Source of the DNA: Planktothricoides raciborskii GIHE-MW2
GTDB taxonomy: Bacteria > Cyanobacteriota > Cyanobacteriia > Cyanobacteriales > Laspinemataceae
NCBI RefSeq assembly: GCF_040564635.1
Contig: NZ_CP159837.1
Coordinates: forward strand, 4,079,001-4,143,000
Direction of reading: 5' to 3'
Length of the DNA: 64,000 bases
Under the pieces are notes generated by a model. It ran no database searches and was not told the DNA's origin. It worked only from the letters and a program-made list of their open reading frames with translations. A program made the position numbers and the translations under genes. Within the stretch, counting starts at the first letter, position 1, and the number at the start of each line of letters is the position of its first letter. Shown piece after piece: positions 1 through 8,473 of the stretch.

Positions 1-54
1 GTCGTCGATGAGCGCGATGCCGAAAACGTGCGTTTGATGCTGCCTTATTTGTAA
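1..54 (+). CDS. rpmI: 50S ribosomal protein L35, C-terminal end (partial)
   Basis: The window opens inside a reading frame whose last 17 codons give VVDERDAENVRLMLPYL and a TAA stop. This is the C-terminus I know from cyanobacterial L35, a small protein of the large ribosomal subunit. The rest of the gene lies upstream of the window. It precedes rplT in the same direction, which is the standard rpmI-rplT order, so the two are probably co-transcribed. Confidence 0.85.
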   Translation, partial: VVDERDAENVRLMLPYL

Positions 55-94
55 AAAATCATGGTTGAGTGTTGATGGTGAACTATCAACGACT

Positions 95-161
95 AACCGT
101 TAACCAATAACCGTTAACCAATAACCGTCAATCAATAACCGTCAACCATTAACCGTTAACC
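95..161. repeat. short AT-rich tandem repeat between rpmI and rplT
   Basis: Imperfect copies of a roughly 14-base unit (CCGTTAACCAATAA and variants) run head to tail between the two ribosomal protein genes. The unit drifts at one or two positions from copy to copy. Similar short tandem repeats recur between genes throughout the window. Confidence 0.7.
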
Positions 162-192
162 CTTGCAATAACTAACTAACAACTAAAAAACA

Positions 193-549
193 ATGACTAG
201 AGTAAAACGCGGTAATGTGGCTCGTAAACGCCGCAACAAAATTCTTAAACTCGCTAAAGGATTTCGGGGTTCTCACTCGAAATTGTTCCGCACCGCTAAT
301 CAGCAGGTGATGAAGGCTCTCCGAAGTGCCTATCGCGATCGCCGCAAGCGGAAACGCGATTTTCGTCGTCTTTGGATTGCTCGGATCAACGCCGCATCCA
401 GACAAAATGGTATGAGCTACAGCCAACTGATTGGCAACATGAAAAAAGCCAATATTCAAATCAATCGCAAGATGTTAGCGAACCTGGCTGTATTGGATCC
501 GGAAACCTTTGCCAAAGTGGTCGAACTGGCTGGTCAAGGTCGCGCTTAG
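193..549 (+). CDS. rplT: 50S ribosomal protein L20
   Basis: This 118-residue protein has the full length and basic N-terminus of L20 ([19 protein letters not shown], then [10 protein letters not shown] and the [15 protein letters not shown] block). L20 binds 23S rRNA early in assembly of the large subunit and is not needed for translation itself. The ATG at 193 gives the standard N-terminus. It lies 138 bases after rpmI, with a short tandem repeat between them. No clear terminator follows; a 12-bp repeat array begins about 110 bases downstream. Confidence 0.97.
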   Translation: MTRVKRGNVARKRRNKILKLAKGFRGSHSKLFRTANQQVMKALRSAYRDRRKRKRDFRRLWIARINAASRQNGMSYSQLIGNMKKANIQINRKMLANLAVLDPETFAKVVELAGQGRA

Positions 550-660
550 GAATCGCTGGCAGGGAGAGTGTTTGCCCACAAGACATTGCATCCAACGTCA
601 AACGAACAGTCAAACGAACAAGATTTCCGCCCGGATCGGAAATTTTAGATTTTGGCACCA

Positions 661-738
661 ATGGCACCTAGTTGTCCACCTAGTTGTCCAGCTAGTTGTC
701 CAGCTAGTTGTCCACCTAGTTGTCCACCTAGTTGTCAC
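661..738. repeat. 12-bp tandem repeat, about six units
   Basis: Six units of CTAGTTGTCCAC or CTAGTTGTCCAG stand head to tail, the last one shortened. The array lies just before the likely start of the solute-binding protein gene. Because the unit is 12 bases, an open frame runs through it and would add a meaningless LVVH/LVVQ repeat to the protein if translation began further upstream. Confidence 0.85.
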
Positions 739-745
739 CGAGAAT

Positions 746-1606
746 TTGGCAGAGCAAATCTCAAATTCTCTGAAATCTAAAATCACTCAGTTTTTTGGTT
801 GGGGACTCTGCTTAAGTCTGGTATTGTCGCCAATTTTCGCAGGGTTCCCATTACCAGGGCATACAGCCCAGTGGCCGGAAATATTGCAGCGTGGAACTCT
901 GATTGTGGCGGTCAAAGATAATTTAAGACCCCTAGGTTTTCGCAGCCCTGACGGAACCTTACAAGGATTAGAAATTGATTTGGCTCGTCGCTTGGCAGCC
1001 GAACTTTTGGGAGACTCCAATGCGGTGAAATTAGAGCCGGTATCTAATGTGAATCGGCTATCAGTGGTTTTTAACCATCAAGTCGATCTGGCGATCGCCT
1101 CTGTGACGGCAAACCGAGTCCGCTCTCGGTTGGTCGATTTTAGTCTTCCTTATTATCTAGATGGCACGGCGTTGGTCAGTAAGACAAAGGTTTCTGATGT
1201 ACTTAACCGAGTCCCAAGCTTGTCCAGTCCCTTGTCCGGTCAAAAGATTGCGGTACTCAATGGTTCCAGCACGATCTCGATCATCCGCTATCACTTTCCT
1301 GCCGCACAACTGGTTGGCGTTGATTCTTATCAACAAGGGTATTCCCTCCTAGAAGCGGGTCAAGCCACTGCTTTTGCAGGCGATGCCAGCGTTCTCACGG
1401 GTTGGGTGCAAGAATATCCAGAATATTCTTTGCTCCCGGTGCAACTCGGCACCCAACCACTAGCCGTGGTGATGCCCAAAGGACAACAGTATGCCGACTT
1501 GCGGGCAAAAGTGAATCAGGCGATCGCGGCACTGCAAGCAGACGGCTGGCTTTTAGCACGCACGAAATCCTGGGGCTTACCGCTTCCGCCTGCAAGCGAA
1601 AAATAA
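746..1606 (+). CDS. extracellular solute-binding protein, family 3 (amino-acid type)
   Basis: The protein carries the family 3 periplasmic binding fold: an opening strand like RGTLIVAVKDNLRPLGFRS, then GLEIDLARRLAAELLG, VDLAIASVTANRVRSRLVDFS and a C-terminal helix ending ADGWLLARTKSWG. Such proteins capture amino acids or similar small polar solutes for ABC importers. A hydrophobic stretch, FGWGLCLSLVLSPIFAGF, follows the basic KSK and looks like a signal peptide. The open frame extends back into rplT and through a 12-bp repeat, which is not credible coding. I chose TTG at 746; CTG at 770 is an alternative and there is no ATG. No permease or ATPase gene is adjacent, so its transporter is unknown. 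Confidence 0.75.
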   Translation: MAEQISNSLKSKITQFFGWGLCLSLVLSPIFAGFPLPGHTAQWPEILQRGTLIVAVKDNLRPLGFRSPDGTLQGLEIDLARRLAAELLGDSNAVKLEPVSNVNRLSVVFNHQVDLAIASVTANRVRSRLVDFSLPYYLDGTALVSKTKVSDVLNRVPSLSSPLSGQKIAVLNGSSTISIIRYHFPAAQLVGVDSYQQGYSLLEAGQATAFAGDASVLTGWVQEYPEYSLLPVQLGTQPLAVVMPKGQQYADLRAKVNQAIAALQADGWLLARTKSWGLPLPPASEK

Positions 1607-1805
1607 CATATCATTAACTTTTAATTAATTCTTGATATTTGATAGTTGATTGTTGATAGTTAATTATTAATTATCAATTATTGCTTCTCCCCCGCTTCCC
1701 CGCTCCTCTGCCCCCCCCGCTCCTCTGCCCCCCCGCTCCCCCGCACAAGAACCCCGGCTCCAACAACCCGATATTGCACACATACATCAGCTATTTTGCA
1801 CCGTT

Positions 1806-2321
1806 ATGGATAACTCTTTAGGGATTCTCTACCTCTCAGTTTTGCTAGGATTTCTGGCGATCGTTGCCGGATTTGTGATCCGACAAATCTTTAAAACCCG
1901 CCAGTTAGAAAATCAACTATCTAAATTACAAAAAAAAATCAATAGTGATAAAGCCAGCCCACAAGATTATTATGAATTGGGCAGCATTTATTTAGATAAA
2001 AAACTATATTCTCAATCGGTACAAATGTTTCAAAAAGCATTGAAATTCAAAGATTTAGAAAATGAAAATTTAGCTTTAATTTACAATGCTTTGGGCTTTG
2101 CTTATGCTGCTTTGGAACAGTATGATATAGCCATTCGCCAATATAAACAAGCTTTAAAATGTCAAGAAGACTATGTAGTTGCTTGGAATAACTTGGGCTA
2201 TTCTTATGAACGAAAAACTTTAACGGTTCAGGCATTAGAAGCTTATGAAAATGCTTTGAAATATGAGCCGAATAACGAAACGGCTAAAATTCGTAGCAGT
2301 TCACTGCGTAAGCGGGTATGA
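1806..2321 (+). CDS. membrane-anchored TPR protein
   Basis: The 171-residue protein begins with one membrane segment (about residues 5-26, LGILYLSVLLGFLAIVAGFV), then a short coiled-coil-like linker. At least three tetratricopeptide repeats follow, with the YxxLGxxYxxxxxYxxAxxxxxxAL pattern (YYELGSIYLDKKLYSQSVQM, IYNALGFAYAALEQYDIAIR, AWNNLGYSYERKTLTVQALE). TPR repeats form helical scaffolds that bind other proteins; the partner is not evident. It stands alone between the solute-binding protein and a HAD hydrolase. The DNA is more AT-rich than in the neighbouring genes. Confidence 0.8.
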   Translation: MDNSLGILYLSVLLGFLAIVAGFVIRQIFKTRQLENQLSKLQKKINSDKASPQDYYELGSIYLDKKLYSQSVQMFQKALKFKDLENENLALIYNALGFAYAALEQYDIAIRQYKQALKCQEDYVVAWNNLGYSYERKTLTVQALEAYENALKYEPNNETAKIRSSSLRKRV

Positions 2322-2652
2322 GCTTATGCTTAGGTAGAATACGCAGAATAATCTTTTGATTTTCATAACTTTTAGATGACATAAATTTTCTTAATTTAAA
2401 GGGGGCAGGTGATTAAACTTGTTCCTTTTTTATTTATTGATTTTTATTTATTTTTATTTATTAGACTGATAATGCTACCACCCTTGGCTGTTCGGGAATG
2501 ACCGAAATTAGGAACAAATGAACCCAGAGATTTGGTCTGAAAAATTACCGATGAAAAATTACCGATGACACATGAAAAATTAGGGATGACAATTGTGCAG
2601 TTTTTCGTTAGTGTAAAGATATGTAAAAATTTGGGCAGAAGGACGTTAAGTT
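2322..2652. other. intergenic region, 331 bases
   Basis: This is AT-rich DNA with no credible gene. Around 2535-2590 a short phrase (GAAAAATTACCGATGA and variants) repeats three times imperfectly. A possible ribosome-binding site AGAAGGA at 2637-2643 serves the following gene. No clear terminator or promoter is visible. Confidence 0.5.
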
Positions 2653-3444
2653 ATGAAAGGTTATCCCGCCTTTGACTACCAGAGACAAAAGTGGAGTAGT
2701 CAACAAGCATCTGGTTGTAAGTACACTATGACGGTGTTTTGTGACTTTGACGGTCCGATTGTTGATGTTTCCGAACGGTACTACACCACTTATCAACAAG
2801 GGTTAAAGAGTATTGAAGCGATCGCACAATCAAGAGGCGATCGCTTAGACCTCTTTGTTCTCAGTCAAGCCCAATTCTGGCAAATGAAGCGCGATCGGAT
2901 TCCCGATGCAGAAATTGCCAGCCAATCCGGTTTAACTGAACCATATATTCCCCTGTTTTTGCAGCAAGTTAAAGAGATTGTCAATCAGCCGGACTTACTG
3001 GAGAAAGACACCCTGCAACCGGGGGTGAGATGGGCTCTGGCTTTGCTGCATACTCGCGGATATCGGTTAGTGCTGGTGACGTTGCGGCATCAATCACAAG
3101 TGAAAGAAATTTTGCACAACACGGGATTAGCCAAATTATTTACGGATATTTACGGCACACGCGATCGCCATGCCGCCTATCAAAACTACGCCCAACTCAA
3201 AACCGACCTCTTAGCCGAAGCAATGGCCAAATATAGTCAGCCTGACGTTTCTCTCTGCTGGATGGTGGGAGATACCGAAGCCGATATTCTTGCGGGTCAA
3301 GCCCTAAAAATTCCCACCATTGGCCTAACTTGTGGCATTCGGAGTGCCTGGTATTTGCAGCAATTTCATCCCGACAAAATTAAAACGGATTTACTCAGTG
3401 CCGTCCAATCGATCATTGGATGTGCCGAGCTAGTATCCGCCTAA
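2653..3444 (+). CDS. HAD-superfamily hydrolase
   Basis: Motif I is FCDFDGPIVDVSE, containing the DxD nucleophile pair. A motif II-like segment, YRLVLVTLRHQ, comes mid-protein. The late acidic motif is MVGDTEADILAGQALKIPTIGLT, as in phosphoglycolate-phosphatase-like HADs with a helical cap. HAD enzymes usually remove phosphate from small metabolites; the substrate cannot be read here. The ATG at 2653 has an AGAAGGA site nine bases upstream, so I kept it. A second in-frame ATG at 2728 starts two residues before the motif I strand and would be a more compact start. A 12-bp repeat array follows the stop. Confidence 0.8.
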   Translation: MKGYPAFDYQRQKWSSQQASGCKYTMTVFCDFDGPIVDVSERYYTTYQQGLKSIEAIAQSRGDRLDLFVLSQAQFWQMKRDRIPDAEIASQSGLTEPYIPLFLQQVKEIVNQPDLLEKDTLQPGVRWALALLHTRGYRLVLVTLRHQSQVKEILHNTGLAKLFTDIYGTRDRHAAYQNYAQLKTDLLAEAMAKYSQPDVSLCWMVGDTEADILAGQALKIPTIGLTCGIRSAWYLQQFHPDKIKTDLLSAVQSIIGCAELVSA

Positions 3445-3468
3445 CATGAATGATTCCGATCAACCATT

Positions 3469-3562
3469 CCGCTTAATATTGCGGTTAATATTGCGGTTAA
3501 TATTGCGGTTAATATTGCGGTTAATATTGCGGTTAATATTGCGGTTAATATTGCGGTTAATT
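3469..3562. repeat. 12-bp tandem repeat overlapping the mreD stop codon
   Basis: Six perfect copies of GCGGTTAATATT start at 3481, flanked by an imperfect copy at 3469 and a partial one at 3553. On the minus strand the array begins at the mreD stop codon and reads TAA CCG CAA TAT again and again, so every unit supplies another stop in the mreD frame. Confidence 0.92.
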
Positions 3563-4123
3563 ATTTGGGTTGATTAACTTCCACCAATGACTCAGAGGCA
3601 AATAGATGGCTGGAGCCCAAAGACTACTCAAAATCGCTGAAGCCAGAGCAATTCGTTGGTGATCGATCCAAATATCATTCAAGGGGCGATCGCCAATTAT
3701 CCCAAATTGTAAAGCCAGCACCGTTTCAGCCACAATTGCCATGCCGAACACCACCAGGGCTACCGAGACAAAATCATCTAGAATCAAGCGCTGTTTTTGT
3801 AAATAACTACTGAGCAATCCCACCAATGCCAAACTCAGGGCATGAGTCGGCCAATGTGCCGTCATCCCATCTTGTAGCAAACCCAGAATCACCCCCATAA
3901 AACAAGCTTGGGTGGGGGTGCGCTGAATACTCCAAGTCACCACCCAAATCAACAGCCAGTCAGGAGCAATATGCAGCAATTCCATTCCAGGGAAACGAGT
4001 CGGCAACAACAATAAACACAAAAACACCGAGGCAATCGTCACCCCAGTGTTGAGCATCGTCCGTTGCTCTGTTGGCAAATAAGACACCCAATCCAGCCAT
4101 GAATTTTTTAATGACCTTTTCAT
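3557..4123 (-). CDS. mreD: rod shape-determining protein MreD
   Basis: This 188-residue, very hydrophobic protein has about five membrane segments and the MreD pattern FPGMELLHIAPDWLLIWVVTW followed by GVILGLLQDGMTA. MreD is an integral membrane part of the elongasome that guides lateral wall synthesis with MreB and MreC. Its ATG overlaps the mreC stop by four bases (ATGA), so the two are translationally coupled, with an AGGAG site inside the end of mreC. The stop codon is the first of a series of in-frame TAA codons supplied by a 12-bp tandem repeat. Confidence 0.85.
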   Translation of the reverse strand: MKRSLKNSWLDWVSYLPTEQRTMLNTGVTIASVFLCLLLLPTRFPGMELLHIAPDWLLIWVVTWSIQRTPTQACFMGVILGLLQDGMTAHWPTHALSLALVGLLSSYLQKQRLILDDFVSVALVVFGMAIVAETVLALQFGIIGDRPLNDIWIDHQRIALASAILSSLWAPAIYLPLSHWWKLINPNN

Positions 4124-4914
4124 TGGATCTCCTCTGAAGTTGAAAGGGCATCATTCACCAAATCAGGAGATTTCTGCACATATGGGGAAACAACCACCCA
4201 CTCTAGGGCATTCATCGGTGCGGATAAATTAATCACCGCTTCAGGGGCTGGACTGGCATTTAAGTTCAGCGATTCCACAACGCCGACGGGTAAACCCACC
4301 GGAAATAGTTGACTCAGAGAAGAAGTCGAAATCACATCTCCTGGTTTCACATCGGGTAACTTATCAAAAAACTCCATCACCGCCTTGGAGCCTCTCGATC
4401 CGCGCATTAAGCCCAGATTGCGACTCCGTGTAACCGCCACACCTACCTTAAAACTTGGATCGCTAATCAAAAGAACCTGACTGCTATTTGGGGTAACGCT
4501 CTCAATTAATCCCACCACGACGCCCGGTTCCGTGGTCACCACATCATTTTTGCGAATCCCATGTTTGCTCCCACGACCTAATGTCACCTGTTGCCACCAG
4601 CGATCGGCGCTGCGACCAATTACAGGGGCAACAATTGAGCTTTTCGCGTCTTGGGAAACATAACCCAATAGCTTTTCTAGCTTGTTGTTTTCTTTTTCTA
4701 AAACGGCGACTCTTTGCTCTAATTGCACAATTTTGGCATTTGTTAGCTGCGATCGCTCAGTTTCACTCAGTTGAAACGGACGAGACAGCCACTCATAAAC
4801 TTGATAAACGGGGCTTGCCTCGGTATAGCGAATAAACAAAGCAATACCAAGAGCAACACTAGCCCAAACCAGTTGGGAACTATACCGGCCCCACCAACGA
4901 CGCATTGTGTACAT
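4120..4914 (-). CDS. mreC: rod shape-determining protein MreC
   Basis: The 264-residue protein has an N-terminal membrane anchor (about residues 13-29), a coiled coil (KIVQLEQRVAVLEKENNKLE) and the MreC beta-domain with APVIGRSADRWWQQVTLGRG, DVVTTEPGVVVGLIESV and LMRGSRGSKAVMEF. MreC is a periplasmic scaffold of the elongasome. It lies between mreB (99 bases upstream) and mreD (four-base overlap) on the minus strand, the usual mreBCD operon. A second in-frame ATG (codon 4) could also be the start. Confidence 0.93.
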   Translation of the reverse strand: MYTMRRWWGRYSSQLVWASVALGIALFIRYTEASPVYQVYEWLSRPFQLSETERSQLTNAKIVQLEQRVAVLEKENNKLEKLLGYVSQDAKSSIVAPVIGRSADRWWQQVTLGRGSKHGIRKNDVVTTEPGVVVGLIESVTPNSSQVLLISDPSFKVGVAVTRSRNLGLMRGSRGSKAVMEFFDKLPDVKPGDVISTSSLSQLFPVGLPVGVVESLNLNASPAPEAVINLSAPMNALEWVVVSPYVQKSPDLVNDALSTSEEIQ

Positions 4915-5013
4915 TTAAAATATTTAAAGGCTTATATTGCAGTTTTGATCCCAGCAGATTTTCATCAATGATTAATCGGTTGACGTTGATTCCTCCAAAG
5001 TTTAGCCTATAGG

Positions 5014-6057
5014 CTACACAGAAGTGGAGCGAGCACTAAAGACTCGTCCGAGTTCTTGGAAATTTTCTAGGACACGACCGGTGCCCAACACCACGCAGCA
5101 TAAGGGATCCGCCGCGACATGAGTCACAATACCCGTTTCATGGCTAATTAAAGTATCCAGTCCTTTTAATAAAGCACCGCCTCCAGCCAACATAATGCCG
5201 CGATCGATAATATCCGATGCCAGTTCCGGGGGAGTTCGTTCTAACGTCCGTTTAACTGCTTCCACAATCACCACCAGGGGTTCTGCCATGCTTTCCCGGA
5301 TTTCGGGACCTTTGATGGTGACAGTTCGTGGTAAACCAGACAACAGGTGCAAACCTCTGACTTCCATCATCGCATCATCATCATCATCGGTAGGATAAGC
5401 CGAGGCTAACTGAATTTTAATGTCTTCAGCAGTGCGCTCTCCAATCACCAGGTTATGCACCTTTTTCATATATTGAATAATCGCTTCCGTCAGTTCATCC
5501 CCAGCAATTCTAACGGATTCACTCAGAACCGTCCCTTGCAAACTCAGAACTGCCACTTCCGTGGTGCCACCACCAATGTCAACAATCATATTACCCGTGG
5601 GATCGGCAACGGGTAAACCTGCACCGATCGCCGCCGCCACAGGTTCATCAATCAGAAAAACTTCTTTAGCACCGGCGTGAATGGCTGCGTCCATCACTGC
5701 CCGACGCTCAACTCCCGTGACTCCACTGGGAATGCCAATCACAATCCGAGGACGTCCTAGGGAACTGCCTTCACTGACACGCTTGATGAAATATTTCAGC
5801 ATTAGTTCAGCGGTATCAAAGTCAGCAATCACCCCATCGCGCAAGGGACGTAAGGCGATAACGTTTTCCGGGGTTCGACCCAGCATTTTTTTAGCATCTT
5901 CCCCGACAGATAATGGCTCCTTGGTTAGCTTGTCGATCGCCACTACCGAAGGTTCCTGGAGAACAATCCCCTTACCGGACACATAGACCAATGTATTTGC
6001 TGTTCCCAGGTCGATGCCCATGTCCCTGGATAAAGAAAAGCGATTGAAAAAACCCAC
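5014..6057 (-). CDS. mreB: rod shape-determining protein MreB (bacterial actin)
   Basis: The 347-residue protein has the actin-type ATPase signatures: phosphate 1 MGIDLGTANTLVYV, phosphate 2 MIVDIGGGTTEVAVLSL and the adenosine motif IMLAGGGALLKGLD. MreB forms membrane-bound filaments that position wall synthesis. Length and N-terminus (MGFFNRFSLSRDMG) match cyanobacterial MreB. The start is a GTG with a weak AGAAGAGA upstream. It is the first gene of mreBCD and is divergent from ssb. Confidence 0.97.
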   Translation of the reverse strand: MGFFNRFSLSRDMGIDLGTANTLVYVSGKGIVLQEPSVVAIDKLTKEPLSVGEDAKKMLGRTPENVIALRPLRDGVIADFDTAELMLKYFIKRVSEGSSLGRPRIVIGIPSGVTGVERRAVMDAAIHAGAKEVFLIDEPVAAAIGAGLPVADPTGNMIVDIGGGTTEVAVLSLQGTVLSESVRIAGDELTEAIIQYMKKVHNLVIGERTAEDIKIQLASAYPTDDDDDAMMEVRGLHLLSGLPRTVTIKGPEIRESMAEPLVVIVEAVKRTLERTPPELASDIIDRGIMLAGGGALLKGLDTLISHETGIVTHVAADPLCCVVLGTGRVLENFQELGRVFSARSTSV

Positions 6058-6252
6058 TCTCTTCTACGCCCCCATTTAGATGATGCTTGTGCGAGTATAA
6101 TGTAACAAAAATTTAACTGAGGTGGATTCTATTACGTTTTTTATTCTGAGTCTAGTCAGAGACAGTAATTTTTTTGCCTCAGTATGAATTGTTGTTTGTC
6201 AGTATAATCCCAATAATCCCAAGAACACTCAATCTTATCCGGAAGCTAATAT
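6058..6252. promoter_or_regulatory. divergent mreB / ssb promoter region
   Basis: The 195-base gap between two divergent genes must hold both promoters. On the plus strand a perfect TATAAT stands at 6203-6208, about 45 bases before the ssb start. On the minus strand a TATACT (6096-6101) stands about 40 bases before mreB. No good -35 box is visible at 17 bases from either, so the assignments are tentative. Confidence 0.35.
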
Positions 6253-6627
6253 ATGAGTCTAAATCTTGTCACCCTGGTAGGCCGTGCGGGGAGAGACCCC
6301 GAAGTAAAATATTTTGAGTCTGGTAAGGTCGTATGCAATTTCGCCCTGGCGGTGAATCGCCCAACTCGCAACAGTGATGAACCGGATTGGTTTAATTTGG
6401 AAATGTGGGACAAAACCGCAGAAGTTGCCGGTAGTTATGTCCGCAAAGGCAGTTTAATCGGAGTTCAAGGTTCATTAAAATTTGAATATTGGCAAGATCG
6501 GGCATCAGGGGTTTCTCGTTCCAAACCTGTGATCCGCGTAGAGCGTCTGGAGCTTCTCGGTTCCAAGCAAGATGCCGAGCAAGCTAGAGGTGATTTGAGC
6601 CATCAATATGATGATGGCGAGTTCTAA
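6253..6627 (+). CDS. ssb: single-stranded DNA-binding protein
   Basis: The 124-residue protein has the OB-fold of SSB: MSLNLVTLVGRAGRDPEVKY, then VCNFALAVNRPTR, DWFNLEMWDKTAEVAGSYVR and a VQGSLKFEYWQDR strand. SSB coats single-stranded DNA in replication and repair. The C-terminus is DDGEF rather than the enterobacterial DDDIPF, but keeps the acidic-aromatic pattern. A GGAAG at 6241 precedes the ATG. The EVE-domain gene follows closely in the same direction. Confidence 0.93.
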   Translation: MSLNLVTLVGRAGRDPEVKYFESGKVVCNFALAVNRPTRNSDEPDWFNLEMWDKTAEVAGSYVRKGSLIGVQGSLKFEYWQDRASGVSRSKPVIRVERLELLGSKQDAEQARGDLSHQYDDGEF

Positions 6628-6687
6628 TTTTCGGTCTTGTGGAATATCTTGTGGAATACTTGCCTTTCTGAAGCAGGAGTAAAACTG

Positions 6688-7119
6688 GTGGCCTATTGGT
6701 TGTTAAAAACTGAACCGGAACAGTATTCTTATCAAGATTTGCTACGAGAAGGTTGCACCATTTGGGATGGGGTAAAAAATAACCTGGCGCTGAAATATAT
6801 GGCCACCATGAACGTGGGCGATTTAGGTTTCATTTATCACACAGGTGGTGAGCGTCGGGTAACCGCCATCGTGGCCGAAGTCGTCAGTCAACCCTACCCC
6901 GATCCAAATTTCCATCAACCAAAATGGCTGGTCGTGGATCTGCGATCGCGTTTTCCCATGCCCCAAACCGTAACCCTGGCACAAATTAAAGCACAACCAG
7001 AATTATCCAATTGTGACTTAATTCGCCTTCCTCGACTCTCAATTGTGCCATTGTCCCTAGAACATTGGCAGAAAATCCTCACCTTGGGTCATGTAGAGGG
7101 ATCTGAAACCCAACCCTAA
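6688..7119 (+). CDS. EVE-domain protein
   Basis: The 143-residue product consists of one EVE domain: YWLLKTEPEQYSYQDL at the N-terminus, TIWDGVKNNLALKY, MNVGDLGFIYHTGGERRVTA and IVAEVVSQPYPDP. EVE domains are related to PUA and YTH folds and are thought to bind modified nucleotides in RNA or DNA; no specific role is shown here. I chose GTG at 6688 because AGGAGT lies seven bases upstream and the domain starts right there; the frame is open further back to 6637. It begins 60 bases after ssb and may share its transcript. Confidence 0.85.
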   Translation: MAYWLLKTEPEQYSYQDLLREGCTIWDGVKNNLALKYMATMNVGDLGFIYHTGGERRVTAIVAEVVSQPYPDPNFHQPKWLVVDLRSRFPMPQTVTLAQIKAQPELSNCDLIRLPRLSIVPLSLEHWQKILTLGHVEGSETQP

Positions 7120-7240
7120 AAACCCAACCATGATTTTCTCAGTTTTCCTGGGTAACTTCTGGCAATTATCGGTTGATCATAAATAAAACAAACGTTCGTT
7201 GAGTTTTTATTAAAAAACCAAACACACCAAACACATAAAA

Positions 7241-7861
7241 ATGATGAAAATCTCCTCTGTTGCAATTATTATTGGGTACTTGACTTGCTTTTCCTTACTT
7301 GCCAATCCCCTAAAAAATCCAGCCCGGGCAGAGCAGATTACAGAAAATCAGCCTTTAATTCTCGCCCAAAAAGCTAATCATCAGAAAAATGCCACAAAAG
7401 TCACTGGGGCAAATGGTCAGTATGTCGCCCAAATGAGGATCAATGCTTCACCTGCCGAAGTTTGGCGGGTTTTAACGGATTACAATAATTTTAATCAATT
7501 CATTCCCAATGTGATTTCTAGTCGATTGATTTCCGCCGATGGCAACGTCAAAATTATTGAACAAATCTCTGAACGGGTGTTATTTGGGGTTCCTATCCAA
7601 ACTCGGATGCGGACACAAAATCGCGAAACTTATCAACAACAAATTAACTTTAACTTAATTAGTGGCGATTTATCCAAGTTACAAGGATACTGGAAAATTG
7701 AACCCGTTGGCAGTGGTAATGGTAGTGCCAATCAAGTCTTATTGACCTACCAAGTAGAAGCTCAACCGCCATCAGGGGTTCCAGCCGCGTTTTTTTATGA
7801 TATTTTTAAGAATTCTTTAGAACCTACCCTGAATGCAATTCGGCAAGCAGCAGAAAATTAA
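7241..7861 (+). CDS. secreted SRPBCC (polyketide cyclase/START-like) protein
   Basis: The 206-residue protein starts with a signal-peptide-like stretch (about residues 5-30, SVAIIIGYLTCFSLLANPL, then ARA). A SRPBCC ligand-binding domain follows: INASPAEVWRVLTDYNNFNQF, VISSRLISADGNVKIIEQ and a C-terminal helix FKNSLEPTLNAIRQA. These domains hold a hydrophobic ligand in a deep pocket. The ligand is unknown. Two ATG codons stand in tandem at 7241 and 7244. It appears monocistronic. Confidence 0.8.
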   Translation: MMKISSVAIIIGYLTCFSLLANPLKNPARAEQITENQPLILAQKANHQKNATKVTGANGQYVAQMRINASPAEVWRVLTDYNNFNQFIPNVISSRLISADGNVKIIEQISERVLFGVPIQTRMRTQNRETYQQQINFNLISGDLSKLQGYWKIEPVGSGNGSANQVLLTYQVEAQPPSGVPAAFFYDIFKNSLEPTLNAIRQAAEN

Positions 7862-8188
7862 GTAAATCTCAAAAAATTGTTTTTTTCACCAACAATTTTC
7901 CGATTGATTGCTAATTCATTGGTAATTGCTGTCGGCATGATTTTTTCTTTTTGCTGGGGTAAAGAAACCGGGTTTCAGGAAAATCTCTTCTAGGGAAATC
8001 TATTCTCTTGAATCCAGAGATTCACCCTTGATTCCCGGTTTTGCATCTAAAACTCCAGAGGCAAAATTCCTGATCTAACAGGTGTTGCTTGACTACATAT
8101 AATCCACCCGCGATCGCCGTAAATTTATTAAAAAAACATAAGATTTTCCTTCAATTCAACTCCTGTTAGCGTTGATATTTCCCAGATA
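7862..8188. other. intergenic region, 327 bases, with a GAAACCGGGTTTC palindrome
   Basis: Between two convergent genes. The only clear structure is the palindrome GAAACCGGGTTTC near 7964-7976, one member of a family dispersed through the window. No gene is credible here. Confidence 0.6.
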
Positions 8189-8473
8189 TTATATCCAATC
8201 TTCCTCATCGCTTTTAGGGCGATAAATATGGCCAAGACCATGAATTTTTCGCGTATATTCAAACAGTTCTTCTTCGGTTAAATTCCACTTAGCCAGCAAT
8301 TTTTCTAAATCTGCTTGGATATCTTTAGCTCCGGGAAAGCCCCGATACCGAATTCTTAATCTAGCTAACTCTGCTAAATTATAATCCGTAGGTTCTCCAT
8401 CAAGCAGACTCTCAACAATCGCCCGATCTTTAGCAGCTAAAGGATGTAGCTGATCCTGATTTCCTTGGCTCAT
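8189..8473 (-). CDS. small conserved cyanobacterial protein (DUF3288-like)
   Basis: The 94-residue protein has no signal peptide or membrane segment. It reads QDQLHPLAAKDRAIVESLL, then EPTDYNLAELARLRIRYRGF and LLAKWNLTEEELFEYTRKIH. I recognise this as the cyanobacterial DUF3288 pattern from memory; the family has no function known to me. Its ATG overlaps the stop of the upstream TPR/glycosyltransferase gene by four bases, so it is probably translated from the same mRNA. Confidence 0.65.
   Translation of the reverse strand: MSQGNQDQLHPLAAKDRAIVESLLDGEPTDYNLAELARLRIRYRGFPGAKDIQADLEKLLAKWNLTEEELFEYTRKIHGLGHIYRPKSDEEDWI

Noticed and set aside
509-745. N-terminal extension of the solute-binding protein frame, starting inside rplT
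   Set aside because: It begins at a TTG within rplT and passes through a 12-bp tandem repeat, giving LVVHLVVQ repeats before the signal peptide. The domain and signal peptide start much later.
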